Source: Saprospira sp. CCB-QB6 (GTDB lineage: Bacteria > Bacteroidota > Bacteroidia > Chitinophagales > Saprospiraceae). From it: 64,000 nucleotides of DNA. The notes under the pieces are model-generated. The model had not been told where the DNA came from. It ran no database searches and saw nothing but the letters and a program-made list of their open reading frames with translations. Location: NCBI RefSeq assembly GCF_028464065.1, contig NZ_CP116808.1, forward strand, positions 744,001 through 808,000, in the 5' to 3' direction. Of the stretch, positions 52,341-61,126 are shown in pieces. The number at the start of each line of letters is the position of its first letter. The stretch's first letter is position 1. The translations under genes were made by a program, and so were the position numbers.

Positions 52341-52436
52341 AAAGAGCCCGACCTGCACGGAGCGCTCAACCACCTACCCTTGCTTCGTTTCCGACCTGGG
52401 GGAGTTCAGTAGGAGCTGCTCCTGCCTCTTGGCTCA
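52341..52436 (-). ncRNA. ffs: Signal recognition particle RNA (small bacterial type)
   Basis: On the minus strand I read GAGCCAAGAGGCAGGAGCAG, CCCCCAGGTCGGAAACGAAG (the conserved Ffh-binding loop), AGGGTAGGTGGTTGAGCGC, and a closing GGTCGGGCTCTTTTTTT, which is both stem and terminator. The strand fits a perfect promoter just upstream. About 95 nt, usual for the short 4.5S type. It guides ribosomes making membrane proteins to the Sec channel. Confidence 0.9.
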
Positions 52437-52440
52437 GTGG

Positions 52441-52471
52441 CAAATATACGCTCATTTTATGGATTTGCAAA
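52441..52471 (-). promoter_or_regulatory. Promoter of the SRP RNA gene
   Basis: Minus strand TTTG (52468-52471), 19 bp, TATATTTG (52441-52448): a full match to the Bacteroidota consensus, ending about 5 bp before the predicted RNA start. Confidence 0.75.
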
Positions 52472-52513
52472 TTTTGCTTCATTTTTTTGTAAAAAAGGTC
52501 CATTTAGGGTTTT

Positions 52514-52671
52514 GGGGCGGCGAAGCCGCCTGGCCCGTAGGGCCGTTGGCCTACCGCTGCGGAAGGGTGGCCGCAGGCCAGACCGAAGCCCGCAGGGCTG
52601 AAGGGCCGAGCAAGCTTGCGAGCCCTGTAGCATAGGGGCGGCCGCCCCAAATGAAAGGGCGGCCGCAGGCC
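52514..52671 (-). repeat. Dispersed palindromic element, copy 17
   Basis: Minus-strand core GCTCGGCCCTTCAGCCC, copy-specific hairpin CAGCCCTGCGGGCTTCG, GGTCTGGCCTGCGGCC, and a double inverted repeat of GGCGGCC units at the head side. It lies just after the SRP RNA gene. Confidence 0.85.
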
Positions 52672-52690
52672 TCAAATAAAAATTATTGGC

Positions 52691-54553
52691 TTAGTGAATT
52701 TGGATCTTTTTGATTTGATGAAAATTGGGTCCAATAATTTGGAGGAAGTATATGCCTTGGGGGAGGTTATTCCAATGGATCTTATATAAATCTGCTTCTT
52801 TTTCGTATTGGATACTTTGTTTTCGGCCTTGAATGTCTAGCAATTCTAGTTGAAGACCATCAGTTGTTTGGTTGAGTTGGAGGTAGAGTTCATTTTGGGT
52901 TGGGTTCGGGAAAATTTGGAGTGCTAGAGCGCCGTTTTCAAAGTAAACTGTACGCAGGGCAGATATTGCCTGTTCCTCGTTTTGGGCTATTTGCAAGAGG
53001 CGGTAATAAGATTGACCTTGGAGGGGAGATTCGTCGGTCCAGCTATAATGTTGTTGTTGATCTTGTGAAGGAATTTGGGTTAAGGTTTCAAAATGGAGGC
53101 CATTAGCAGATCGTTGGAGTTCGAACCAGTTGGTTTGGTCTGTTTGGCTACGCCCCCAACTTAGATCAACCTTATTATTGGCTTTTTGGGCCTTAAAATA
53201 GCTAAGTTCTAAGGGAAGAAGCGCCTCATCAAAGACCCCATCGTCATTAGTTCCAGAAGGACTACCCGCAAAATTATTGCAGGGGGAGCTATTATTATTA
53301 CAGCCTGCTTGACCATTAGTAGTTCGGCTGAGCACATTGCTATTAGGTTCTGTGCTAGAGTAAAAAATAACGCCTTGGCCACCGCCGCCACCGCCGCCAT
53401 GTGGACTACTAAGGCTAGAGCCGCCAGTTCCGCCATTTGCTTCAACTAAAAGTGGGCAAGTAGAATTGATATTAAAATTATTGACGGCGAGCAAAATGCT
53501 ACCTCCAGCACCACCGCCGCCAGCACCGTCATTGGTCCAAGAGGCGGCATCATTTCCGTTGGCAGAGATAGTGATGCCACTACAGCTAGCGGAGCTGATC
53601 ATTTCTTGGGCTTTGATATAAATTAGGCCCCCACCATTGGCACCAGAAGTTCCGCGACTATTATTTTGTTGGCCGCCGCCACCGCCGCCACCAAAAAAGA
53701 TGCGGTTGGGTGCTATTTGCGAAGAAAGAGCAAGGCCAGATTGCCCACCAACAGCGGTAGCGGCAGGGCAGACATTGCCGCCACCATTATAGCCACGGCC
53801 ACCTTCGCCACCAGCGGTATAATTTCCACCACCAGCGCCACCACCATTGTGATGAGCGCCACCGCCGCCACCATTGAGCATTTTTGCTCGGGCATAGGTA
53901 TAATTAGGGTTAGTATTTGGATAAATTCCTTCTCCTTTTTCGCCATATTCATCGGAGCTACTGATATAAACGCCATTGGCGCTACAAGCGGGACCACTAT
54001 AGTTTCTAGAAACTGCGCCACCTCTAAAACCGAGGCCGTCTACAGAAATATTGTGAGCTAGAGTGAGTTGATTGAGCACCTCAAAGGCTAGAACACCTCC
54101 TGTTTGGCCATCCCAGGCTTTGGCAGTTAGGTCTGCTGTTGTGGTATAATTGGGGCTACCCAACTGTGGAAAAGAGACAATTTGTAGGCGGCTATTAGTT
54201 CCTGTGCTATATGGTCTAATCAATGAATTTTGGAGCGTAATGCTAATAGGCGTACCAGCAGATTCTGTATGGGATAGAATTTGGGCTATTTCAAAATTGC
54301 CTGCGTTGAGAATTTGGTCCAGATCCCCAAAACTACTGTTATTGGCGGTATTGCTACCAATTACATCATCTTGAACTTGGATGATTAGGACTTGTTCGCC
54401 ATCTTCAAAGCTATCAAAAGTTTCATCTACTTGACTCAGCTGTAAGCTATTGCCACTAATATTAGTCACTCGAGCATAAGCATTTACCTGCATTTGGGCC
54501 GAAGCAAAATGGGCAAAACAAAGTAGGGATAAAAAGAGATAAATGTTCTTCAA
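52691..54553 (-). CDS. Glycine-rich surface protein with T9SS sorting domain
   Basis: The 620-residue protein uses TTG at 54551-54553 as start; this gives MKNIYLFLSLLCFAHFASAQ, a signal peptide, and the next ATG lies beyond it. The middle (about 200-430) is a glycine-rich domain with GGGGGAHHNGGGAGGGN, GGGGGGGQQNN, GGGGAGGS and GGGGGGGQG, alternating with strands, as in phage-tail-like or adhesive glycine-rich folds. After about 450 comes a fibronectin-like strand set (YFKAQKANNKVDLSWGRS), and the end is a T9SS sorting domain (LQIFPNPTQNELYLQL, YFLQIIGPNFHQIKKIQIH). It is probably exposed on the cell surface. A promoter lies 70 bp upstream. Confidence 0.88.
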   Translation of the reverse strand: MKNIYLFLSLLCFAHFASAQMQVNAYARVTNISGNSLQLSQVDETFDSFEDGEQVLIIQVQDDVIGSNTANNSSFGDLDQILNAGNFEIAQILSHTESAGTPISITLQNSLIRPYSTGTNSRLQIVSFPQLGSPNYTTTADLTAKAWDGQTGGVLAFEVLNQLTLAHNISVDGLGFRGGAVSRNYSGPACSANGVYISSSDEYGEKGEGIYPNTNPNYTYARAKMLNGGGGGAHHNGGGAGGGNYTAGGEGGRGYNGGGNVCPAATAVGGQSGLALSSQIAPNRIFFGGGGGGGQQNNSRGTSGANGGGLIYIKAQEMISSASCSGITISANGNDAASWTNDGAGGGGAGGSILLAVNNFNINSTCPLLVEANGGTGGSSLSSPHGGGGGGGQGVIFYSSTEPNSNVLSRTTNGQAGCNNNSSPCNNFAGSPSGTNDDGVFDEALLPLELSYFKAQKANNKVDLSWGRSQTDQTNWFELQRSANGLHFETLTQIPSQDQQQHYSWTDESPLQGQSYYRLLQIAQNEEQAISALRTVYFENGALALQIFPNPTQNELYLQLNQTTDGLQLELLDIQGRKQSIQYEKEADLYKIHWNNLPQGIYFLQIIGPNFHQIKKIQIH

Positions 54554-54622
54554 AATTTTAGTTTTAAATACTTTTTAAAAATTAAAATTTACTTAAGGTG
54601 GGGTTACAATTATTTGTTGTCA

Positions 54623-54654
54623 CAAATATAAAAAATGTGTAGTTTTTATTCAAA
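54623..54654 (-). promoter_or_regulatory. Promoter of the glycine-rich T9SS protein gene
   Basis: Minus strand TTTG (54651-54654), 20 bp, TATATTTG (54623-54630), about 70 bp upstream of the TTG start. Confidence 0.7.
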
Positions 54655-54802
54655 GGAAGACTAATTGTAAAAAATTTAATGTCTAGACTATTCAGTTAAA
54701 CTTTGGGGACTGGCAGTGTTCTTGTCAAGGGGCTGATGATTTTTTAACCTCAGAACTCCCTAGAAATAAAAGAATTGAGGGGGGACTATTTTAACAACAA
54801 CT

Positions 54803-57106
54803 ATGAATCATTTATCAAATTACCTCATCTTTTTGGGCCTAATATTGGGCAGTTGGGTGCAAGCTCAAGAATTGCATTTTGCCGATTTACAAACGGCAGA
54901 AGGGCCATCTATAGAGCGATTGACGCTTTTGGCGCAGGATGAGCAGGATTATATTTACTTGGCTTTTGCCTATGAAGACAGCATTTTGGCAACAGGCAAT
55001 ACGCAGTATGTATTGGGGCAAAATTTGGGACAAAAGGAGTATTTGATCCAAAAACAGGATACTCAAGGGCAAGTGATTTGGCAGGGCGAGTTGAAGAGTG
55101 CTGCTGATTTTGAGCTGTATGGGCTCCAAGCTATTGGACAGCAACTTTATTTAGTGGGCAGTTTTAGTGGCCCTTTGAGCTGGGTACATGCTGGACAAAC
55201 GGATAGTTTGGCGGCTGATGCAGATGGCAATACAGATGGTTTTCTGCTTCAGCTTTCTGCTGCGGGGCAGTGGCAAAGAGGAGCGGCCTTGCGTGCCAAA
55301 GGCGATTTAATGATTCGAGATATTGCGCAAACGGCTGGAGGAGATTTGCTTTTGACGGGTGGATTTAAAGACAGCCTTAATATTTCGCTAGCGGCCAATC
55401 CTCAATATTGGCGCTCGACAGCTTATCAGGGAAATTATTCTACTTATGATGTATTTGTCTTGGCCTATGATAGCAGTTTTCAGTATCAGAGAGGTTTTCA
55501 GTTGAGCAATCAATATCAGGATTATGGCCAAAAAATAGCCGTAAATAGTCAGGGCGATTGGTTGCTTTTTGGCAATTATTACGGCAGCTTAGACCTAGAT
55601 CCCTCTAGCAACAGCCAAAGCATTTCTTATAGCGGCTCCAATGGAATTTTTGTGGCCAAGTATAATGCACAGGGGCAATATTTAGCGGGTTTTGGCTTAA
55701 GCTCTTCTTCTGGCGGAGGGCATATTTTGGGCGATGTTGCGCTTAGCCCCACTGATGAGCTTTACCTTTGTGGCGATCTTAATGCGACAACTGATCTAGA
55801 TCCCTCTGCAGCTACTTATTCGGTTACGGGTTACTCTGGACGCTATGCTTTTTTTGCCCAATATGACGCACAACTCCATTTTGTGCAGGGACATAGTTTT
55901 GGAAACACCTCTACTCAGGCTGCTCGCGGCATTTTGCTCGATAACAGCCAGCAGATCTATCTTTGGGGACATTATGCCAGCAACCTAAACATCTCTGATG
56001 CAGCAGGCAACAGCCAGTTCTTGGCCAACAATGGAGGTTTTGATCTCTTTTTGGCCCGTTATTCTGCTCAGGCGGAGCTTCTTTGGGCCCAAAACTGGGG
56101 CAGCAGTGCCGATGAAGTTGCTGCGGCTAGCTTGATTCGCCCTGATGGCAAACTCTATCTAGGCGGAAGCTTTTCTAATAGTGTTGATTTTGATCCAATT
56201 TCTAGCGCTGGCCTAGCCCAAAGCCTAGCCAGCCAAGATGCCTTTCTCTTAGGCTTAAATGGAGCTTGTCAGCTACAAATTCAATCCAATTGGTCGCTAC
56301 AAAATATTGTTTGTGCCAATGACTCTATCTATTTATCAGCTAGCGGAGCCGATAGCATTTATTTCCAGCCCCAATGGCCCAATAACAGCTATTATACCCC
56401 CAACCAATCTGAATGGATTTATGTTTTTGGCCAAGATAGCCTAGGCTGCCGAGCCCAAGATTCCTTAGAGATTATTTTGGCTCAAGCTAGCAGTTCTATT
56501 GACCAGCAACAGGCCTGTGGAAGCTTTAGCTGGATTGATGGAAACACCTATTATAGTAGCAACAATAGCGCAAGCTACCTACTTAGCAATGCCGCAGGTT
56601 GCGACTCTATCGTCTATCTTCAACTGACCATTGAGCAGCTAGATAGCACAGTTAGCCAAAGCAATGACAGCCTTTTTGCTAGCCCCAACGCCAGCAGCTA
56701 CCAATGGATCGATTGCAATAGCGGCTTGGCTATTCCTGGCGCCAACAATGCGAGTTTTGCCCCCAGTAGTTCTGGAAATTATGCCGTAGAATTAACGCTA
56801 AACAGCTGCAGCCAAACCTCTGCTTGCTATCCATTTACTCTCACTACAGGCCTTGAGTCTATCGCCAACCATCAATTTAGCATTTATCCCAATCCCGCTC
56901 AAAATGAACTGTATTTAAGCTTTGAGCAAGATCAACAAGAGATTCATTTGCAGTTGTTTGACCTGCAAGGTCGAAAACAAAAACTACATTATCAGGTACA
57001 GGGACAAGATTACCAAATGAACTGGGAAAATCTTCCCCAGGGCATCTATTTCCTCCAAATTACAGGCGCCCATATTCAACACAGTCAAAAAATTCAGATT
57101 CACTAA
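54803..57106 (+). CDS. Exported beta-propeller protein with T9SS sorting domain
   Basis: The 767-residue protein has a signal peptide (NYLIFLGLILGSWVQAQ). About residues 25-480 form repeats of the SBBP/beta-propeller type: GFLLQLSAAGQWQRGAAL, GIFVAKYNAQGQYLAGFGL, YAFFAQYDAQLHFVQGHSF, LFLARYSAQAELLWAQNWG, AFLLGLNGACQLQ, often after a DLDPSS or DFDPIS strand. The next part has short Cys-containing strands (QACGSFSWIDGNTYYSS). The end is a T9SS sorting domain (FSIYPNPAQNELYLSF; IYFLQITGAHIQHSQKIQIH), almost the same as in the previous gene. It is probably secreted to the surface. Confidence 0.88.
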   Translation: MNHLSNYLIFLGLILGSWVQAQELHFADLQTAEGPSIERLTLLAQDEQDYIYLAFAYEDSILATGNTQYVLGQNLGQKEYLIQKQDTQGQVIWQGELKSAADFELYGLQAIGQQLYLVGSFSGPLSWVHAGQTDSLAADADGNTDGFLLQLSAAGQWQRGAALRAKGDLMIRDIAQTAGGDLLLTGGFKDSLNISLAANPQYWRSTAYQGNYSTYDVFVLAYDSSFQYQRGFQLSNQYQDYGQKIAVNSQGDWLLFGNYYGSLDLDPSSNSQSISYSGSNGIFVAKYNAQGQYLAGFGLSSSSGGGHILGDVALSPTDELYLCGDLNATTDLDPSAATYSVTGYSGRYAFFAQYDAQLHFVQGHSFGNTSTQAARGILLDNSQQIYLWGHYASNLNISDAAGNSQFLANNGGFDLFLARYSAQAELLWAQNWGSSADEVAAASLIRPDGKLYLGGSFSNSVDFDPISSAGLAQSLASQDAFLLGLNGACQLQIQSNWSLQNIVCANDSIYLSASGADSIYFQPQWPNNSYYTPNQSEWIYVFGQDSLGCRAQDSLEIILAQASSSIDQQQACGSFSWIDGNTYYSSNNSASYLLSNAAGCDSIVYLQLTIEQLDSTVSQSNDSLFASPNASSYQWIDCNSGLAIPGANNASFAPSSSGNYAVELTLNSCSQTSACYPFTLTTGLESIANHQFSIYPNPAQNELYLSFEQDQQEIHLQLFDLQGRKQKLHYQVQGQDYQMNWENLPQGIYFLQITGAHIQHSQKIQIH

Positions 57107-57116
57107 TTTGTTTTTT

Positions 57117-57245
57117 GGGGCCCGCGGCCGGCTAGGCTTCGCCTAGGTCGGCCGCCGCTATGCTTCGCGGCTCGCAGGTCTGCTCGGCCCTTCAGCCCTT
57201 CGGGCTTCGGTCTGGCCTTCGGCCACCGCTGCGCAGCGCTGGGCC
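57117..57245 (+). repeat. Dispersed palindromic element, copy 18
   Basis: Head GGGGCCCGCGGCCGGC, stem with CTAGGCTTCGCCTAG, core CTGCTCGGCCCTTC, copy-specific hairpin AGCCCTTCGGGCT, GGTCTGGCCTTCGGCCA, tail GCGCAGCGCTGGGCC. It begins 11 bp after the stop codon. Confidence 0.9.
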
Positions 57246-57267
57246 AAATAAGCTTTTGGCAAAAATC

Positions 57268-57302
57268 AAAAAGAGCTATCAGAATAATCTGATAGCTCTT
57301 TG
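57268..57302 (-). terminator. Terminator of topA
   Basis: AAAGAGCTATCAGA / TCTGATAGCTCTTT, a 14-bp perfect stem. Confidence 0.85.
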
Positions 57303-57316
57303 TTTATCGACAAGCT

Positions 57317-59947
57317 CTACTTTGCTTTCTTTTTCGGGCTAGCCTTTTTTGTTGTCGTCTTCTTTTTGGCTGTTGCTTTCTTCGCCTTGGGCTTTTTAAC
57401 CGTCCCCCCTTGATCTTCCACCAAAGCAATCGCGCGTTCTAGCGTAACCTCTTTGGCTTCTTCTGGCGTTAGTTTTTTGCCATCGGCATCCAGCAACTTA
57501 TAAGATTTTTTGCCAGAGCGGATAAAGGGGCCCCAGCGGCCATTTTCAATGTTGAGGCTATGATCTGGCCATTGTTGGATGTAGCGATTAGCTTCTTTTT
57601 CCAGCTTTGCTTCAATCAATTCTACAGCTTGGGCCTCTGTAATACTTTCCAATTGGAAGCCAGAGCCTTTAGTAATCGAAACAAACATCTTATTCCATTT
57701 CACAAAAGGACCAAAGCGACCAGAACCCTTAGTAATTGGCAAATCTTTAAAGTGACCAATTGGCGCATCTTCTTTGATGCGGGCCTCTACTAATGGAATT
57801 GCCTCCTCATAAGTAAATGAAATAGGATCGGCTCCTTTGGGCAAAGAAATAAATTTGCCATCGAATTTGACGTAGGGACCATAGCGGCCAGCATTTACTT
57901 CTAATTCTTGGCCTTTATAGGTTCCAATATTTCGAGGCAATTTGAATAACTCCAAAGCCTCTTCAAAAGTAATCGTTTCAATAGACTGCTCTCTTTTGAG
58001 GTTCGCATATTGAGGTTTTTCCTCTTCGCCTAGCTCATCGGGAGCGCCAATTTGGGCCAAAGGACCATAGCGGCCAATACGAACAAGTAGCGTATGCCCA
58101 GTTTTGGGGTCTTTACCTAAGATTCGTTCTCCAGTTACGCGATCGGCATCCTCAGCGGTTTGCTCTACTAATTTATGAAAAGGCTTATAGATGAGGTCCA
58201 GCATTTTTTGCCATTGCTCTTGCCCCTCTGCCACCTTATCTAAGCGGTCTTCTACATCGGCGGTGAAATTATAGTCCATAATATCACCAAAGTACTCCAT
58301 GAGAAAATCCGTTACCTGTTTGCCCAAATCTGAAGCAAACAACTTATTCTTTTCCGTTCCGTATTTCTCGGTTAGTTCTACTGCTTTAATTTCGGCGGCT
58401 TCTTGTACTAAAGACAGTTTGCGGTAATTTCGCTCTTGGCCCTCTCTACTTTCTTTAGTCACATAGCCTCGGCTAGGGTCCATAATTTTAGTAATTGTTG
58501 GGGCATAAGTAGAAGGTCGACCGATTCCTCTTTTTTCCAACTCTTTAACCAAAGAAGCCTCTGCATAGCGAGAGGGTCCACGGCTAAAGCGTTCTGTGGT
58601 ATCGATTCCCTCATTTTTTAGCTTTTGGCCTACTTTCATAGGAGGCAACAAGTCGCTGTTTTCCTCTTCTTCTTCCTCATCATCATCTTTATGGACCAGA
58701 TAAAGGGCCAAAAAGCCTTCAAACTTGATTACCTCTCCTTTAGCCAAGAAAATTTCATCCGGGCGGCTAGAGATATCAATGGTCACCGTAGTTTTTTCTA
58801 AGAGGGCGTCAGCCATTTGGCTGGCCAAAGTTCTTTTGCGGATGAGGTCATAAAGGCGTTGCTCATCTCGGTTGCTGCTGACCACTTGTTTTTCTACATT
58901 GGTAGGGCGGATAGCTTCGTGCGCTTCTTGAGCGCCTTTCTTATTATTAAAGCTGCGTGCTTGGTGATATTTTGGTCCAAAAGACTTCTTAATCTCAGCT
59001 TCTAGGGCTTGCAGGGCCGTTTCGCTCAAGTTAGTCGAGTCCGTACGCATATAAGTAATATGTCCAGCCTCATAAAGTCTTTGAGCGACCTGCATTGTTT
59101 TGGCTACGCTAAAGTAGAGCTTATTAGAAGCATCTTGTTGGAGCGTAGAAGTGGTAAAGGGGGCAGGTGGTCTACGCTTGCTATCTTTAACCTCAATATC
59201 TTCAATCGTAAATTCGGCGCCAATACAATCTTGGAGGAAAGCTTGGGCTTCTTCTATTGTTTCAATATGCAATTCTTTGCTGCGGCTTTCGCGGCTAAAG
59301 AGTTTAGCTTGTAGTTTAGAGCTTCCGCCTCTTTCATTGGGTACTAAAAAGCTGGCGGTACCTGCAAAAAAGGCTTCAGGGGTAAACTCTTCAATCGATC
59401 TTTCTTTTTCTACGACTAGGCGGACCGCTACAGATTGGACACGGCCTGCAGAGAGTTTTCCACGAATTTTTTTCCAGAGCAGTTCTGAAAGTTCAAAGCC
59501 AACCAGTCGATCGAGGACGCGGCGGGCTTGTTGGGCATTGACCAGATCGAGGTCAATGAGGCGGGGGGCTGTAATTGCCTTTTGGAGGGCGGGTTTAGTA
59601 ATTTCGCGAAAGACGATACGCTTGGTTTTATGTACATCTAGGTTTAGCACCTTAGCGAGGTGCCAAGAGATTGCTTCTCCTTCGCGGTCTTCATCCGTTG
59701 CGAGCCAGACCTCGTCTACTTTTTTGACCCAGCTTTTGAGTTCACTCACTACCTTTCTTTTGGCGGGAGAGATTTCGTAGTGGACCTTATAATTATTGTC
59801 CACTTCAATTGCTTTTTGGTCTTTAGAATTTTTGATGAGGTCTCGGATATGTCCGAAACTCGATTTTACGGTAAAGTCTTTACCGAGATATTTTTCAATA
59901 GTTTTGGCCTTAGCAGGCGACTCGACAATCAATAAATTTTTGGCCAT
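57317..59947 (-). CDS. topA: DNA topoisomerase I
   Basis: This type IA enzyme relaxes negative supercoils. The Toprim domain shows LLIVESPAKAKTIEKYLG (Glu9), FGHIRDL and WLATDEDREGEAISWHL (Asp85, Asp87). The active tyrosine is in ITYMRTDSTNLS (Tyr299). The C-terminal part consists of TopoC repeats (GRYGPLAQIG; GRYGPYVKFDGKFISLP; GRFGPFVKWNKMFVSI; GRWGPFIRSGKKSYKL) rather than zinc ribbons, and the end is a lysine-rich tail (KKATAKKKTTTKKASPKKK). The 876-residue length is typical for Bacteroidota. Its promoter was not identified. Confidence 0.96.
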   Translation of the reverse strand: MAKNLLIVESPAKAKTIEKYLGKDFTVKSSFGHIRDLIKNSKDQKAIEVDNNYKVHYEISPAKRKVVSELKSWVKKVDEVWLATDEDREGEAISWHLAKVLNLDVHKTKRIVFREITKPALQKAITAPRLIDLDLVNAQQARRVLDRLVGFELSELLWKKIRGKLSAGRVQSVAVRLVVEKERSIEEFTPEAFFAGTASFLVPNERGGSSKLQAKLFSRESRSKELHIETIEEAQAFLQDCIGAEFTIEDIEVKDSKRRPPAPFTTSTLQQDASNKLYFSVAKTMQVAQRLYEAGHITYMRTDSTNLSETALQALEAEIKKSFGPKYHQARSFNNKKGAQEAHEAIRPTNVEKQVVSSNRDEQRLYDLIRKRTLASQMADALLEKTTVTIDISSRPDEIFLAKGEVIKFEGFLALYLVHKDDDEEEEEENSDLLPPMKVGQKLKNEGIDTTERFSRGPSRYAEASLVKELEKRGIGRPSTYAPTITKIMDPSRGYVTKESREGQERNYRKLSLVQEAAEIKAVELTEKYGTEKNKLFASDLGKQVTDFLMEYFGDIMDYNFTADVEDRLDKVAEGQEQWQKMLDLIYKPFHKLVEQTAEDADRVTGERILGKDPKTGHTLLVRIGRYGPLAQIGAPDELGEEEKPQYANLKREQSIETITFEEALELFKLPRNIGTYKGQELEVNAGRYGPYVKFDGKFISLPKGADPISFTYEEAIPLVEARIKEDAPIGHFKDLPITKGSGRFGPFVKWNKMFVSITKGSGFQLESITEAQAVELIEAKLEKEANRYIQQWPDHSLNIENGRWGPFIRSGKKSYKLLDADGKKLTPEEAKEVTLERAIALVEDQGGTVKKPKAKKATAKKKTTTKKASPKKKAK

Positions 59948-60152
59948 AGTAAGTTTAAATAGGTGTGCCTAAAGAGGGTGGCAAGGGGTGAAATTTGGGT
60001 GGGGGGATAAGATCTCTGCCCTAATACTAAGTTTTTTCTGTATTTGTGGAAAGATGAAAGCTTATTTTTTTGTAAAAATCAAGAAAAAGGCAGCTTTTTG
60101 CCAGAAAAATTGTTTTATCGGCCTAGTTAAGGGCCAAAACTGGGCTATTTTT

Positions 60153-60270
60153 GGCCTAGCGATGTGAAAGGGTGGCCGAAGGCCAGACCGAAGCCCGAAG
60201 GGCTGAAGGGCCGAGCAGAGAGCGAGCCCTGAAACGTAGCGCCGCAAGGCGAAGCCGTAGCGGAGGCCCC
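60153..60270 (-). repeat. Dispersed palindromic element, copy 19
   Basis: Minus-strand head GGGGCCTCCGC, hairpin CTACGGCTTCGCCTTGCGG, core variant GCTCGGCCCTTC, copy-specific hairpin AGCCCTTCGGGCT, GGTCTGGCCTTCGGCCA, tail CACATCGCTAGGCC. Its head is 26 bp from the next start codon. Confidence 0.9.
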
Positions 60271-60295
60271 AAAAAATTAACCAAATATATAATAA

Positions 60296-61057
60296 ATGAA
60301 ATTAAATTTTAAGCAGTACGGGGCTGGTAAGCCAATTGTGATTATGCATGGGATGTTTGGGATGTTGGATAATTGGCAATATGTGGCCAAAGAGTTGGCT
60401 GAGGAATATATGGTATTTTTGGTGGATTTGCGCAATCATGGAAAATCTCCGCATTCGGAGGAATTTAGTTATGCTTTAATGGCAGATGATGTTCGGAAAT
60501 TCATGGAGGAGAATTGGTTATATGAGGCCAAAATAGTGGGGCATTCTATGGGGGGCAAAGTGGCTATGCAACTGGCGTTAGAGGAGCCCGACATGGTTGA
60601 ACAATTGGTGGTTGTGGATATTGCTCCTAAGAGTTATAGGGGCAATCATGAGACGATTATTGCGGCCATGCAATCTTTGCCTTTAGGAGAATTAGAAAAC
60701 CGGTCAGCGGCCGAAGCTCATTTGCGAAAAAGCATTCATGAGGAAGGGGTTGTACAATTTTTACTTAAGAACTTGAGTCGGGAGCGAACAGGGGGTTATC
60801 GTTGGAAAATGAATTTGCCTGTTATTGCGTCACATTATAGAGAAATTTTGGCTAATAGTTTGCCAGAAGAACAATATGAGGGTCCAACTTTATTTATACA
60901 GGGCCTTAATTCTCATTATATAAATCCCGAAGAATTAAGTGATTACCAACATTATTTTCCTGCGGCTCAAATTACGCCCATTGCGGATGCGGGGCATTGG
61001 GTACATGCCGAACAGCCCCAAGCTTTTCTGGCGGCCTTGCGGAAATTTTTCACCTAA
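60296..61057 (+). CDS. Alpha/beta hydrolase (YbfF-like esterase)
   Basis: The 253-residue enzyme has the alpha/beta hydrolase fold: oxyanion strand PIVIMHGMFGMLDNW, FLVDLRNHGKSPHSE, the nucleophile elbow VGHSMGGKVAM (Ser84), and the late DAGHWVHAEQP with the catalytic histidine (about 233). RNHGKS and HGMFG are signatures of the YbfF group, which are cytoplasmic esterases of broad or unknown substrate range. It follows palindromic element 19 by 26 bp and stands alone. Confidence 0.9.
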   Translation: MKLNFKQYGAGKPIVIMHGMFGMLDNWQYVAKELAEEYMVFLVDLRNHGKSPHSEEFSYALMADDVRKFMEENWLYEAKIVGHSMGGKVAMQLALEEPDMVEQLVVVDIAPKSYRGNHETIIAAMQSLPLGELENRSAAEAHLRKSIHEEGVVQFLLKNLSRERTGGYRWKMNLPVIASHYREILANSLPEEQYEGPTLFIQGLNSHYINPEELSDYQHYFPAAQITPIADAGHWVHAEQPQAFLAALRKFFT

Positions 61058-61126
61058 AAATAGGATTTGGTAAGTCTTTTGATTCTCCAAAAGTAACTAT
61101 TAAGTTCACTTAAAAAAGAATATTAA

